From positions 1 to 29,877 of the forward strand of contig QFQY01000058.1 in assembly GCA_003248805.1 (NCBI GenBank): a DNA stretch of 29,877 nt. The letters are read 5' to 3'. The notes under the pieces were generated by a model. The model was given only the letters and a program-made list of their open reading frames with translations, searched no databases and was not told where the DNA came from. Source of the stretch: Chelatococcus sp. GTDB taxonomy: Bacteria; Pseudomonadota; Alphaproteobacteria; Rhizobiales; Beijerinckiaceae. A program made the translations under genes and the position numbers. Below, piece by piece: positions 1-8,209 of this stretch (the first letter of the stretch is position 1; every line of letters starts with the position of its first letter).

Positions 1-625
1 TGAGCTGGCGCGTCGTGATCGGCTGGCCCGGCTGCTGGCCGGGGAAGAGCCAGCCGCGCGGGCGCTTCACCCGCCACCATTGCCGCAGCAGATCGAGCAG
101 GTCGGGCGCGAGCATGACATAGCGGTCCTTGCGGCCCTTGCCCTGCTCGACCCGGATCAGCATGCGGGCGCTGTCGATGTCGGGGACCTTGAGGTTGGCG
201 ATCTCCGAGATCCGCAGGCCACAACCATAGGCGATGCTGAGCGCGGCGCGATCCTTCAGGCTCCGCGCATGGGCCAGCAGCAACGCCACCTCCTGCGTGT
301 CCAGCACCACCGGCAGACGCTCCGGCGTCGGAATCCGCGCCATGAGGTCACCGAAGCCGATCCGGCCCAGCGTGACGTGGAAGAAGAACCGCAGCGCCGT
401 GCAGGCCAGGTTCATCCGCGCGTAGCTGGCGCCGAGCGAAGCCATGTGAAGCTGATACCGCCGCAGATCCTCCGGCTCGGCCCGGTCGGGCGGCAAGCCA
501 AGGAAGGCCGTGAACTCGCGGACCTGCCGGACATAATCGCGCTGCGTCTGCTCGCCAAACCGGCGGATGGTCATGTCCTCGATCATCCGCTGGCGCAGCG
601 GGCTGACGGTGACGGCATCGGTCAT
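1..625 (-). CDS. Tyrosine recombinase (IS91-element accessory integrase type), C-terminus cut by window edge
   Basis: A site-specific DNA recombinase, cut after 208 codons by the left edge. The N-terminal SAM-like core-binding domain covers roughly residues 10-95 (RRFGEQTQRDYVRQV opens it). The catalytic domain follows, with the first catalytic Arg in YGCGLRISEI and the catalytic Lys in GKGRKDR. The HxxR box and the nucleophilic Tyr would lie beyond the edge. The start is the ATG at 625-623, preceded by GGAGG (complement of 631-635). The closest type I recognise is the integrase that accompanies IS91-family transposases in rhizobia; a stand-alone XerC/D-like or integron-type integrase is possible. 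The partner transposase would be outside the window to the left. Family call is firm; IS91 assignment is inference. Confidence 0.85.
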   Translation of the reverse strand, partial: MTDAVTVSPLRQRMIEDMTIRRFGEQTQRDYVRQVREFTAFLGLPPDRAEPEDLRRYQLHMASLGASYARMNLACTALRFFFHVTLGRIGFGDLMARIPTPERLPVVLDTQEVALLLAHARSLKDRAALSIAYGCGLRISEIANLKVPDIDSARMLIRVEQGKGRKDRYVMLAPDLLDLLRQWWRVKRPRGWLFPGQQPGQPITTRQL

Positions 626-1055
626 GGAAACCTCCGAGGATCAGGGGAAACGACCCGAAATCCTCGGATGCAGCGCCTACAGGCGAAATCTCAGCGATGA
701 CTACGCTGCAGCGCCCTCCCGCGAGAGCGGGTTAGTCCGCTGGCGCACTGCGATTGTGGCGCGATGTCTGCTCGAGTTCCCTTCTGTCTTTCTCATAATG
801 GGTAACGAAGCATACGCGCACCGGATTGCTATTGCGCAGCCGGCGCTGGTCGTCGTCGCCCCTCCGGCATCGCTATCGTAAAGCTCCTTCAAATTCCGCG
901 GCCTTTCAACTGGCGTTCCTCGTTGCGGGACACAGTTTCGCGCCAGGCGTGGCTACCGAGACGCCCGATGGAACGGCAGAAATGCGCCGTGAACCCGGTG
1001 CTGCAGCGTTTCGCCAGCACTCACGCTGCCGATGATCTCAGTAGAAGGATTGGAA
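626..1055. other. Gene-free stretch, probably containing the end of the mobile element
   Basis: No convincing coding region is seen. Besides the hairpin at 633-668 there are two further compact palindromes: CGCCT/AGGCG at 674-685 (2-base loop) and CCCGC/GCGGG at 718-731 (4-base loop). A cluster of small hairpins next to an IS91-type integrase is what an element terminus could look like, but no boundary can be fixed without a second copy. From about 750 to 1040 I see nothing recognisable. The AGAAGGA before 1056 belongs to the next gene. Confidence 0.4.
633..668 (-). promoter_or_regulatory. Hairpin covering the recombinase Shine-Dalgarno
   Basis: A perfect 9-bp inverted repeat, TCCGAGGAT at 633-641 and ATCCTCGGA at 660-668, with an 18-base loop. 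In the recombinase mRNA the downstream arm overlaps the GGAGG ribosome binding site just before the ATG at 625. Folding would hide that site, a known way for insertion sequences to dampen translation from outside transcripts. The repeat is seen directly; the role is inferred. Confidence 0.5.
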
Positions 1056-1709
1056 ATGACCTTTCGCAATGGCCTGGAATCGCTCCTTCGTCCGGAAGAC
1101 TCCGTCCTCGTGCTGATCGACCATCAGCCCTATCAGCTCGCAAACCTGAACAGCCATGATCCCCAGGCTGTGGTAAATCTCACGACCGCTCTGGCGAAGC
1201 TGGCCAAAGCCTTCGATGTTCCAACCATTCTCACCAGCGTGATCGCGGCTCGCGGTGGGCTTCTCTTCAAGCAGATCACTGACGTGTTTCCGGGCCAGGA
1301 GGTGATCGACCGGACCTGGGTCAACACTTGGCAGGACGAGAAGGTGGTGGACGCGGTCAAGGCGACCGGCCGCAAGCAGCTGATCATCGCCGGCTTGTGG
1401 ACCGAAGTCTGCGTTGCGATGCCCGTTATCCAGGCGGCCGGCGAAGGCTGGGACGTGACCGTGATCACCGACGCGTCGGGCGGCATCTCGAAGGAATCCC
1501 ATGAAGTCGCCGTCCAGCGCATGATCGCGGCCGGCGCGAACCCGATGACCGTGATGGCGCTCGCCGGCGAATGGCAGCGCGACTGGGCGCGCACCGAGCA
1601 TGTCGAGGCGCTGACGCAGATCCTGATCGACCACTTCGGGGGCAGCGGCATCGCCTATCTGTGGGAGCAGCAGCTCCTCAACACGCCGGTGCCGAAGGCC
1701 GCCGGCTGA
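1056..1709 (+). CDS. Isochorismatase-family cysteine hydrolase (YcaC-like)
   Basis: A 217-residue alpha/beta hydrolase of the isochorismatase-like superfamily, which uses a Cys nucleophile to cleave amide or similar bonds. The likely catalytic Asp is D22 in VLVLIDHQ and the nucleophile is C119 in GLWTEVCVAMP, which is preceded by the usual hydrophobic strand KQLIIAG. The segment WVNTWQDEKVVDAVKATG and the C-terminal GEWQRDW resemble E. coli YcaC, an octameric enzyme of unknown substrate. The start at 1056 is chosen over the ATG at 1032 because AGAAGGA lies 6 bases upstream and the protein then begins at the family's usual position. It is probably transcribed alone: a stem-loop follows the stop by 5 bases. 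No substrate can be inferred. Confidence 0.85.
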   Translation: MTFRNGLESLLRPEDSVLVLIDHQPYQLANLNSHDPQAVVNLTTALAKLAKAFDVPTILTSVIAARGGLLFKQITDVFPGQEVIDRTWVNTWQDEKVVDAVKATGRKQLIIAGLWTEVCVAMPVIQAAGEGWDVTVITDASGGISKESHEVAVQRMIAAGANPMTVMALAGEWQRDWARTEHVEALTQILIDHFGGSGIAYLWEQQLLNTPVPKAAG

Positions 1710-1714
1710 TCGAA

Positions 1715-1734
1715 GCGGGATGACGAGATCCCGC
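1715..1734 (+). terminator. Stem-loop after the cysteine hydrolase gene
   Basis: GCGGGAT (1715-1721) and ATCCCGC (1728-1734) form a 7-bp GC-rich stem with a 6-base loop, 5 bases after the hydrolase stop. No T-tract follows, so intrinsic termination is uncertain. It argues against translation of the next gene starting at the ATG at 1720, which lies inside the stem. Confidence 0.4.
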
Positions 1735-1737
1735 GCG

Positions 1738-3261
1738 ATGCGTTCCGTTGAATTCGAATGCGTGTCGGGGTCCGTCATCCCATCTCGACGCGCGGCCCGG
1801 AACGGGCAGCCCCGGCAGCGATCGTGCCGCTCCGACGGGTGCGGCTGGCGGCTGTCGCTGGCGTCGCTCGGGAGCTTCGTCCTCGCGATCGTCGCCGGTG
1901 TCGGGCAGGCCGATGCGCAGGGGCAGGGCGGGACCGATATCGGCCGCGCTCCGACCCTGACGATCGAGCGTTACTCCGAGAGCTGGTCCTATCTGGCGGA
2001 CCCCGCCCGGCGGACGGGGCGGTGGACGGAGCCGTTCAAATACATCCCCCTGAGCGCGGACGGGTCGACCTATCTCACGACGGGTCTCGAAATCCGATCG
2101 CGCTATGAGGGCTATGCCAACGTGCGCTGGGGCGAAGCGCCCGACGACGGCTATGTCTGGCATCGCTTCATGCCCTATGCCGATTTCCATGCGGGAAAGC
2201 TGCGCCTGTTCGCTCAGCCCATCATCTCGGGGATCTCCGGCGTCCGCCGCGTCAAGCGGCCGGTCGACACGACCGGCGCGGATATGCTGCAGGCCTTCGT
2301 CGAGGTGGAGACGGATGTCGCGGAGGCGACCTCGCTGCGGATGTCGGCGGGGCGCAAGCTGATCTCGCTGGGCGCGGGGCGCTTCGTCGACACGCGCTAC
2401 GGCCCCAACATACCCCAGGCCTTCGACGGCTTCGACGTGGCTCTGACGTCTCGGACCCGGCAGGTCACGGCTCTCGCCTTTCGCCCGGTCGACAACCGGC
2501 TTGACAGTTTCGACGATCGGACGTCGACCCAGAAATCCCTCTGGGGCGTCTACGCGACGCAATGGCTGGGAGAGGGTCGAGCGAATGGCCTCGACGTCTA
2601 TTATCTGGGATTGCGAGACCGGAATGCGGTCTATGATCAGGGCGCCGGCAAGGAGCTGGTCCATACCGTCGGGACCCGCTTGTTCGGAGATACCGGCAGC
2701 GCATACTGGAATATCGAGGGTGCCATCCAGCGTGGGCGGTTCGCCGGCCACGGGAAGGCGGCATGGGGAATCGGCGGCGAGATCGGCTATCGCTTCTCCG
2801 AGGTTGCGCTGCAGCCCGATCTCAAGCTCGCTGCCGATGCGATTTCGGGCGACGACGATCCGGACGATCCGAAGCTGGGAACGCTCAATCCCCTGTTTCC
2901 GAGGGGCAAGTAATTCGTGTCCCAGTCGCCGATAGGGCCGCGCAACCTGATCCAGCTTAGGCCTTCCATCACGATCCATCCGCGCAAGGACGTCGAGCTG
3001 TCCCTGTCGGGTTCGGCCTATTGGCGACAGAGCACCGGCGACGGCATCTACGCGATCTCGGGCGCCCTCGTCCGCAGCGGCAGGGGCAGCGATGCGCGCT
3101 TCATCGGCACGCAGGCCGAAATCGCCATCGCCTGGCAGGCCACGCCCGAGCTCAACCTGGCCGCCTCGGTCGGCGTCTTCGATCCCGGAACCTTCATTCG
3201 GGAGACCGGCCCGGCTCAGCTCATCAAGCTGGTCGGCGTCATGGCGAACTACCGGTTCTGA
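1738..3261 (+). pseudogene. Alginate-export-family outer-membrane porin, interrupted by an in-frame stop
   Basis: The sequence resembles the alginate export family (AlgE-like outer-membrane beta-barrels). An N-terminal hydrophobic stretch (RLSLASLGSFVLAIVAGVG) ending in ADA-Q looks like a signal peptide, followed by alternating aromatic/polar strands and the typical ELVHTVGTRLFG and AADAISGDDDPDDPKLGTLN stretches. Codons run open to LFPRGK, then a TAA at 2911-2913, then the same frame continues with SQSPIGPRNL and AYWRQSTGDGIYAISG to a terminal aromatic-F (ANYRF) at 3261, as barrels end. One base change (Tyr codon to TAA) explains this. The GTG at 2917 has GAGGGG upstream, so a separate 114-residue C-terminal piece could be made. 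The start is uncertain: 1738 is used; the n-region is unusually long. Family call good, loss of function inferred. Confidence 0.8.
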
Positions 3262-3326
3262 TCGTGCCGCCCTTCGCTACTCTGCTCGCCTCTCAGCACC
3301 GTTGAATGAACTCGCAAGGAACCCTT

Positions 3327-4379
3327 ATGGACATCGGTATCGACAGCTTCGCCGCGATCCTTCCTGACCCGGCGACAGGCGCGCTACCGTCGCCGGCGGA
3401 TCGCATGGCCGATCTCCTCGATGAAGTCGAGGTCGCCGATCGGGCCGGGCTCGATGTCTTCGGCATCGGCGAGCATCATCGCCCCGAGTTCCTCGATTCC
3501 GCGCCGGCGATCATCCTTGCCGCCGCCGCCGCCCGCACCAGCCGGATCAGGCTGACGAGCGCGGTGACGGTGCTGAGCGCGGCCGATCCGGTCCGAGTCT
3601 TCCAGGAGTTCGCGACGCTAGACCTGATCGCCAGGGGGCGCGCTGAACTCGTCGTCGGCCGCGGCTCGTTCGGCGAGGCCTATCCTTTGTTCGGCGCGGA
3701 CCCACGGGACTACGACGAGCTCTTCGCCGAGAAGCTCGCTCTGCTCCTGAAACTCAACGAGGCGACCTATCCGATCTGGAAGGGGCGCTTTCGCGCCGCG
3801 CTCGAGGGACAAGGCGTCTATCCGCGCCCGCATCAGCCGCGACTGCCGGTCTGGATCGGCGTTGGCGGTACGCCGCAGTCGTTCGCACGCGCCGGCAGGC
3901 TCGGCCTGCCGCTGATGGTGGCGATCATTGGCGGCACATTCGAGCGCTTCCGCCCGCTCGTCGATCTCTATCGCGAGGCCGGGCTAGGCGCCGGGCACAA
4001 CCCGGAAACCCTCAAGGTCGGCGTCCATGCGATGGGGTTCGTCGGCGAGACCGACATGGCGGCGAGGGACGCGTTCTTTCCGGGCTGGGCGCATCTGACA
4101 GGGAAGATCGGCCGCGAGCGGGGCTGGCCGCCGCCATCGCGCGAGCAGTTCGACGCCATGGCAGGTCCGGAAGGCGCCTTCCTGATCGGCGATCCGAGGA
4201 CGGTCGCGGCGAAGATGCTTCATGCGAGCGAAACGCTCGGCGGAGTCTCGCGCATCACCTTCCAGATGAGCACCGCCTCGCTCGAAACCGCGGCGATGAA
4301 GCGTTCGATTGAACTCCTGGGCACCGAGGTCGCGCCGATCGTCCGGGCGGCGACGCGCGCGATCGGAAAGGCAATCTGA
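3327..4379 (+). CDS. LLM-class flavin-dependent oxidoreductase (bacterial luciferase-like)
   Basis: A 350-residue luciferase-like monooxygenase with a TIM-barrel fold that uses reduced FMN from a separate reductase. Family hallmarks seen are FGIGEHHRPEF near residue 45, the strand RIRLTSAVTVLSAADPVRV, LIARGRAELVVGRGSF, and the late VWIGVGGTPQS segment; the length is normal. The start at 3327 has AAGGA 6 bases upstream; the ATG at 3306 lacks a good site. Its TGA overlaps the ATG of the antiporter gene (TGATG), so the two are very likely co-translated. Substrate unknown; luciferase activity itself is not expected, since this subgroup covers many oxidative functions. No flavin reductase gene is seen nearby. 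Confidence 0.88.
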   Translation: MDIGIDSFAAILPDPATGALPSPADRMADLLDEVEVADRAGLDVFGIGEHHRPEFLDSAPAIILAAAAARTSRIRLTSAVTVLSAADPVRVFQEFATLDLIARGRAELVVGRGSFGEAYPLFGADPRDYDELFAEKLALLLKLNEATYPIWKGRFRAALEGQGVYPRPHQPRLPVWIGVGGTPQSFARAGRLGLPLMVAIIGGTFERFRPLVDLYREAGLGAGHNPETLKVGVHAMGFVGETDMAARDAFFPGWAHLTGKIGRERGWPPPSREQFDAMAGPEGAFLIGDPRTVAAKMLHASETLGGVSRITFQMSTASLETAAMKRSIELLGTEVAPIVRAATRAIGKAI

Positions 4380-6154
4380 TGGCTGAAGCGGGCCTGGGGC
4401 AGACGATCGCGCCTGCGGTGGTTCTGATGGGGGCGGCGGTCGTCGCGGTACCGCTGTTCAGGCGGCTCGGGCTGGGCTCGGTGCTCGGCTACTTCGCCGC
4501 CGGCGTGCTGGTCGGGCCGTCGGTGATCGGGCTCTTCACCGATACCCAATCCATCCTGCACTTCTCCGAGCTCGGCGTCGTGATGTTCCTGTTCGTGATC
4601 GGACTGGAACTGCGTCCGCGCAAGCTCTGGGCCATGCGCGGCCAGATTTTCGGGCTCGGTCTTGTCCAGGTCTTTGTTGCGATCGCGACGCTGGCGCTGA
4701 CGGGCGCGGTGGCGTTCGGTTTGTCCGGCCAGGTCGCCTTCATCGCCGGGGCGGGCTTCGTCCTGTCCTCGACCGCCGTCATCATGTCCGTGCTGCAGGA
4801 TCGTGGCGAGATCGCGAGCGCGGAGGGGCAGAAGTCGGTTTCGATCCTCCTGTTCGAGGATCTGATGATCGTGCCGCTCCTGGCAATCGTCGCCTTCCTG
4901 TCGCCGCTCGCGCAAGGACAGGCGGGATGGGCCGGCGTCCTGATCGCGGCCGCCGCGCTGGCCGTGCTGCTGGCGGTGTCGCGCTGGGGCCTGAACCCGT
5001 TCTTCGCCCTGCTGGCCCGAGCGCGGGCGCGCGAGGTATTGACGGCGGGCGCGCTGCTGGTGGTCCTGGGCGCAGCGCTGCTCATGGAGACCGCCGGCCT
5101 GTCGATGGCGATGGGCGCCTTTCTCGCAGGCGTGATGCTGTCGAATTCGAGCTATCGGCACCAGATCGAGAGCGACATCGAGCCGTTTCGCGGCCTCCTG
5201 ATGGGGCTGTTCTTCCTGGCTGTCGGCATGTCGCTCGACCTTTCCGTTGTCGCCGCCGAATGGCCGCTGCTACTCGCCATGCTGGCGGCCTTCACGGCCG
5301 CCAAGGGCGTTGTCGTCTACGCGGTCGCCCGGCTGTTCGGCGGCTCCAACCGCCAGGCACTGCACCGCACGTCCATGTTCCTGCAGGGCGGCGAATTCGC
5401 CTTCGTGCTCTATGCCGCCGCGACCGCGGGCGGCGTGATCGGCGCACGCGAGAACGCGCTGTTCTCCACGGTCGTGATCCTGTCCATGGCGCTGACGCCT
5501 TTGCTCATGATCGCGGCCGACAGGCTGCTGCGGACACAAGCCTCGATGGACGGTGTCGATGCCGCCCGCGACCTGAAAGGGCGCGTTCTGCTGATCGGTT
5601 TCGGCCGCTTCGGCCAGATCGCCTCGCAGGCGCTGCTTTCGCGAGGCGTCGAGCTCGCCGTCATCGACAAGGATCCCGACCGGATCCGTGACGCGGCCCG
5701 TTACGGCTTCAAGGTCTATTTCGGCGATGGCGCCCGGCTCGACGTCCTGCGCCAGTCGGGCGCGGGCGATGCGGACGCGATCATGATCTGCGTCGACGAC
5801 CCCAAAGCGGCGCTGCAGATCGTGGAACTGGCGCAGCATGAATTTGCGCAGGCGAAGCTGCTCGTGCGCAGCCATGACCGTGGCCATGCGGTCGAACTCA
5901 TCCGTGCAGGCGTCGACTACCAGATCCGCGAGACGGTGGAGTCCGCCTACCTCATGGGATCGGAAGGCCTGCGGGCGCTGGGCTTCGCCGAGGTCGAAGT
6001 CGACGAAACCATCGCGGACACGCGCCGACGCGATGCCGAGCGGCTGGCCGAACAGGTCCAGGGCGATGCCATGTCGGGAAGCGACAGACTGCATATCGAG
6101 CCCGTTCCGGAGCCGCTCAGCACAGCGGCGCGTCAGGATGGCTCTCACATTTGA
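4379..6154 (+). CDS. CPA2-family K+/H+ antiporter, KefB/KefC type
   Basis: A 591-residue inner-membrane cation:proton antiporter. Residues about 10-385 form a Na+/H+-exchanger domain with some 12 hydrophobic helices, including the conserved FLFVIGLELRP segment. Residues about 402-520 form a cytoplasmic RCK/TrkA-N domain with the Rossmann motif GFGRFG (407-412) and the acidic strand end VIDKDPDR. Kef proteins release K+ and acidify the cytosol when glutathione conjugates bind, protecting against electrophiles. The gene overlaps the flavin oxidoreductase stop by one base and is followed 97 bases later by a glutathione S-transferase, which suits glutathione gating. Whether this protein is really glutathione-gated cannot be read from the sequence; no KefF/KefG ancillary gene is present. 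Confidence 0.9.
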   Translation: MAEAGLGQTIAPAVVLMGAAVVAVPLFRRLGLGSVLGYFAAGVLVGPSVIGLFTDTQSILHFSELGVVMFLFVIGLELRPRKLWAMRGQIFGLGLVQVFVAIATLALTGAVAFGLSGQVAFIAGAGFVLSSTAVIMSVLQDRGEIASAEGQKSVSILLFEDLMIVPLLAIVAFLSPLAQGQAGWAGVLIAAAALAVLLAVSRWGLNPFFALLARARAREVLTAGALLVVLGAALLMETAGLSMAMGAFLAGVMLSNSSYRHQIESDIEPFRGLLMGLFFLAVGMSLDLSVVAAEWPLLLAMLAAFTAAKGVVVYAVARLFGGSNRQALHRTSMFLQGGEFAFVLYAAATAGGVIGARENALFSTVVILSMALTPLLMIAADRLLRTQASMDGVDAARDLKGRVLLIGFGRFGQIASQALLSRGVELAVIDKDPDRIRDAARYGFKVYFGDGARLDVLRQSGAGDADAIMICVDDPKAALQIVELAQHEFAQAKLLVRSHDRGHAVELIRAGVDYQIRETVESAYLMGSEGLRALGFAEVEVDETIADTRRRDAERLAEQVQGDAMSGSDRLHIEPVPEPLSTAARQDGSHI

Positions 6155-6251
6155 CGAGCGGCTAAACATTTCAGATCGGCGGCAGACGGGGCGCCGGACC
6201 GTCTCATGGCGATGCCGCAGACAAAAACGAGCAACGACAACAGGAACATCC

Positions 6252-6893
6252 ATGCCCACGCTTTACTACGCACCCGGTGCCTGCTCGCTGGCGCCTCACA
6301 TCACGCTCGAATGGATTGGACGCCCCTACGAGGCGGTCATGGTTCAGTACGGTTCGAAGGATCTGCTCGCGGTCAATCCCGCAGGCGCCGTGCCGACGCT
6401 TCGCGAGGATGACGGCTGGCTGCTGACCCAGGCCGGCGCTATCCTGGACTATCTGGCGCACAAGCACCCCGAGGCGCAGCTTGCCGGCGGGGACGGGCTG
6501 CGCGCCAGGGCGGAGGCGCACCGCTGGTCCGCCTTCTTCACCTCGGACGTTCACGCCGCTTTCTGGCCGGTCTTCATACCGTTTCGCTACACGACGGATT
6601 CGAACGAGGGCGCGCGCGAGGCCGTCACAAAGGCTGGACAGGCACTGGTGGCAAAGCAATTCGCCACCCTCGACCGGCACCTCGACGGACGCGAGTACAT
6701 TCTCGACGGCGGAAGCTCGATCATCGATGCCTATGCGTTTCCGATGATGCGCTGGGCAACCAAGCTGCTGCCCAGCCGATTGACGGAATACCCCAACGTC
6801 CAGGCCCTGCACGACAGGATCGCAGCCGATCCGGCGGTGCAGCGGGTCCTCGCCCGGGAAAAGGACGCCGCGCAAGAGAAACAAGGCGCCTGA
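6252..6893 (+). CDS. Glutathione S-transferase, beta-class-like
   Basis: A 213-residue cytosolic glutathione transferase. The N-terminal thioredoxin-like domain (about 1-80) starts LYYAPGACSLAPHITLEW; C11 is in the position of the catalytic Cys of beta-class bacterial GSTs. NPAGAVPTL contains the cis-Pro, and LTQAGAILDYL is the glutathione-binding segment. The all-alpha C-terminal domain follows (about 90-205). The start at 6252 has AGGA 6 bases upstream. The same frame is open for a further 400 bases inside the antiporter gene, but that extension is antiporter sequence out of frame. It lies downstream of the Kef antiporter and is probably in one transcription unit; its conjugates are plausible activators of that antiporter (inference). 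A weak stem-loop (6900-6913) follows the stop. Confidence 0.9.
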   Translation: MPTLYYAPGACSLAPHITLEWIGRPYEAVMVQYGSKDLLAVNPAGAVPTLREDDGWLLTQAGAILDYLAHKHPEAQLAGGDGLRARAEAHRWSAFFTSDVHAAFWPVFIPFRYTTDSNEGAREAVTKAGQALVAKQFATLDRHLDGREYILDGGSSIIDAYAFPMMRWATKLLPSRLTEYPNVQALHDRIAADPAVQRVLAREKDAAQEKQGA

Positions 6894-6957
6894 CGGTCGC
6901 TGCCTCACGGCAGTCCGGAAGCACGGCGAGGCGGGATTGGGAGGGCGGCGGGCGACG

Positions 6958-8121
6958 ATGACCAGAAGCCGATGGCAATCCGTGCGATGCATGGCGGTCG
7001 CGCTGATCGCGATGCCGGCGCTCACCCTGGGCGCCTGCGCGTCGCGACCCAGCTCGGCCGTCCTCACTCCGGTGACGGCCGTCGAGAGCGCCAAGCGCGT
7101 CACGATCTTCGTGGCGAGCACGCGAGCGGCCGAACCGGCTGCGCCGGCCGTCCTGACAGACGCGGCCACGACGACAACCAACTACATTCGCTACGTCGTT
7201 TCCATACCGCCGACCCATCGGCTGGCCGAGATCCAGTGGCCGACCGATGTGCCCGATCCGACAAGGCATTTTGCGGTCGTTTCGTCCGAGCCGCTCGATG
7301 AAAAGAGATTCCTTGCGGAAGTCGGATCTTCCGCCGCCCGCGGAGAAGCCCTGGGTCGGGACGTCGGCATCTTCGTCCATGGCTTCAACAATAATTTCCA
7401 GGAGTCGCTGTTCCGCGCAGCGCAACTCACCGTCGATGTCAATGTCGCTCGGTCAGCGATCCTGTTCACATGGCCATCGAAGGCGGCGATCACCGGTTAC
7501 CTCGCGGACAAGGATGCGGTGACCTTCTCGCGCGATGCGCTCGCCCGATTGGTCGAGCGGGTCGCGGCCGACCACCGTGTCAGGGGGGTGAAGCTTTATG
7601 CCCACAGCATGGGGTCGTGGCTGACGATGGAAAGTGTTCGGCAGATACGCATCGCCAGGGGCGAACGCACCCTCGCAAAGCTCCTCGACCTCACGCTTGC
7701 GGCGCCGGACATCGACGCCGAGGTGTTCCTTCAGCAACTCCGGGTCGTCGGCCGCCTGGGCTCTCCCATCACCGTTCTGGTCTCCAAGGATGATCAGGCA
7801 CTGTCGCTATCCAGGTTCATCGCCGGAGGACAATTCCGTGCCGGCGCGGCCGACATCGACGATTCCCGGGTCCTCGTGGAGGCGCGGAATGCGAACCTCC
7901 GCGTGATCGACATAACCAATCTGGCGACGCACGCAGGGGCCGGCCACGATGGTTTCACGGCCTTCGCCTCGATCTATGGGCGCCTTCGACAGACCCCGGA
8001 CGGACGGGTTGCTCCCGAATTCGGTCCGGGCGCCTACACGCTCGACGTCTCCGACAGGCCCGAGGTGCGCGATGCCCGGCTGGTCCAAAGGGGCGCGGGT
8101 CCGGTGCCCGCCGAGCCTTAG
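6958..8121 (+). CDS. DUF900-family alpha/beta hydrolase, predicted lipoprotein
   Basis: A 387-residue serine hydrolase-like protein of the DUF900 family, which groups uncharacterised exported alpha/beta hydrolases. It begins with a lipoprotein signal peptide: positive N-terminus, hydrophobic core, then lipobox LGAC with the acylated Cys at residue 27. The core carries GIFVHGFNNNFQES (oxyanion-hole strand) and the nucleophile elbow YAHSMGSW; LTLAAPDIDAEVF and the late THAGAGHDGF supply likely Asp and His. The start used is the ATG at 6958; an in-frame TTG at 6937 is possible, and GGAGG (6940) lies rather far (13 bases) upstream of 6958. It is 64 bases after the GST gene. Substrate and role are unknown. 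Confidence 0.82.
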   Translation: MTRSRWQSVRCMAVALIAMPALTLGACASRPSSAVLTPVTAVESAKRVTIFVASTRAAEPAAPAVLTDAATTTTNYIRYVVSIPPTHRLAEIQWPTDVPDPTRHFAVVSSEPLDEKRFLAEVGSSAARGEALGRDVGIFVHGFNNNFQESLFRAAQLTVDVNVARSAILFTWPSKAAITGYLADKDAVTFSRDALARLVERVAADHRVRGVKLYAHSMGSWLTMESVRQIRIARGERTLAKLLDLTLAAPDIDAEVFLQQLRVVGRLGSPITVLVSKDDQALSLSRFIAGGQFRAGAADIDDSRVLVEARNANLRVIDITNLATHAGAGHDGFTAFASIYGRLRQTPDGRVAPEFGPGAYTLDVSDRPEVRDARLVQRGAGPVPAEP

Positions 8122-8209
8122 CGCTCCGGCTCAGCGAAGTGAGGGCTCCGCCCGGACATCTTGATCGGCGGTTCGGTCAGTGCTCCCACGCCTTCCGCCG
8201 GCCAGTGCT

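Noticed and set aside
1678..2979. A 433-codon minus-strand open frame opposite the porin gene
   Set aside because: Arg/Asp/Pro-rich antisense filler without recognisable domains; the plus strand shows porin features.
5838..6251. An N-terminal extension of the glutathione S-transferase into the antiporter gene
   Set aside because: The added residues are out-of-frame antiporter sequence; the GST fold starts exactly at the ATG at 6252 with a good ribosome binding site.
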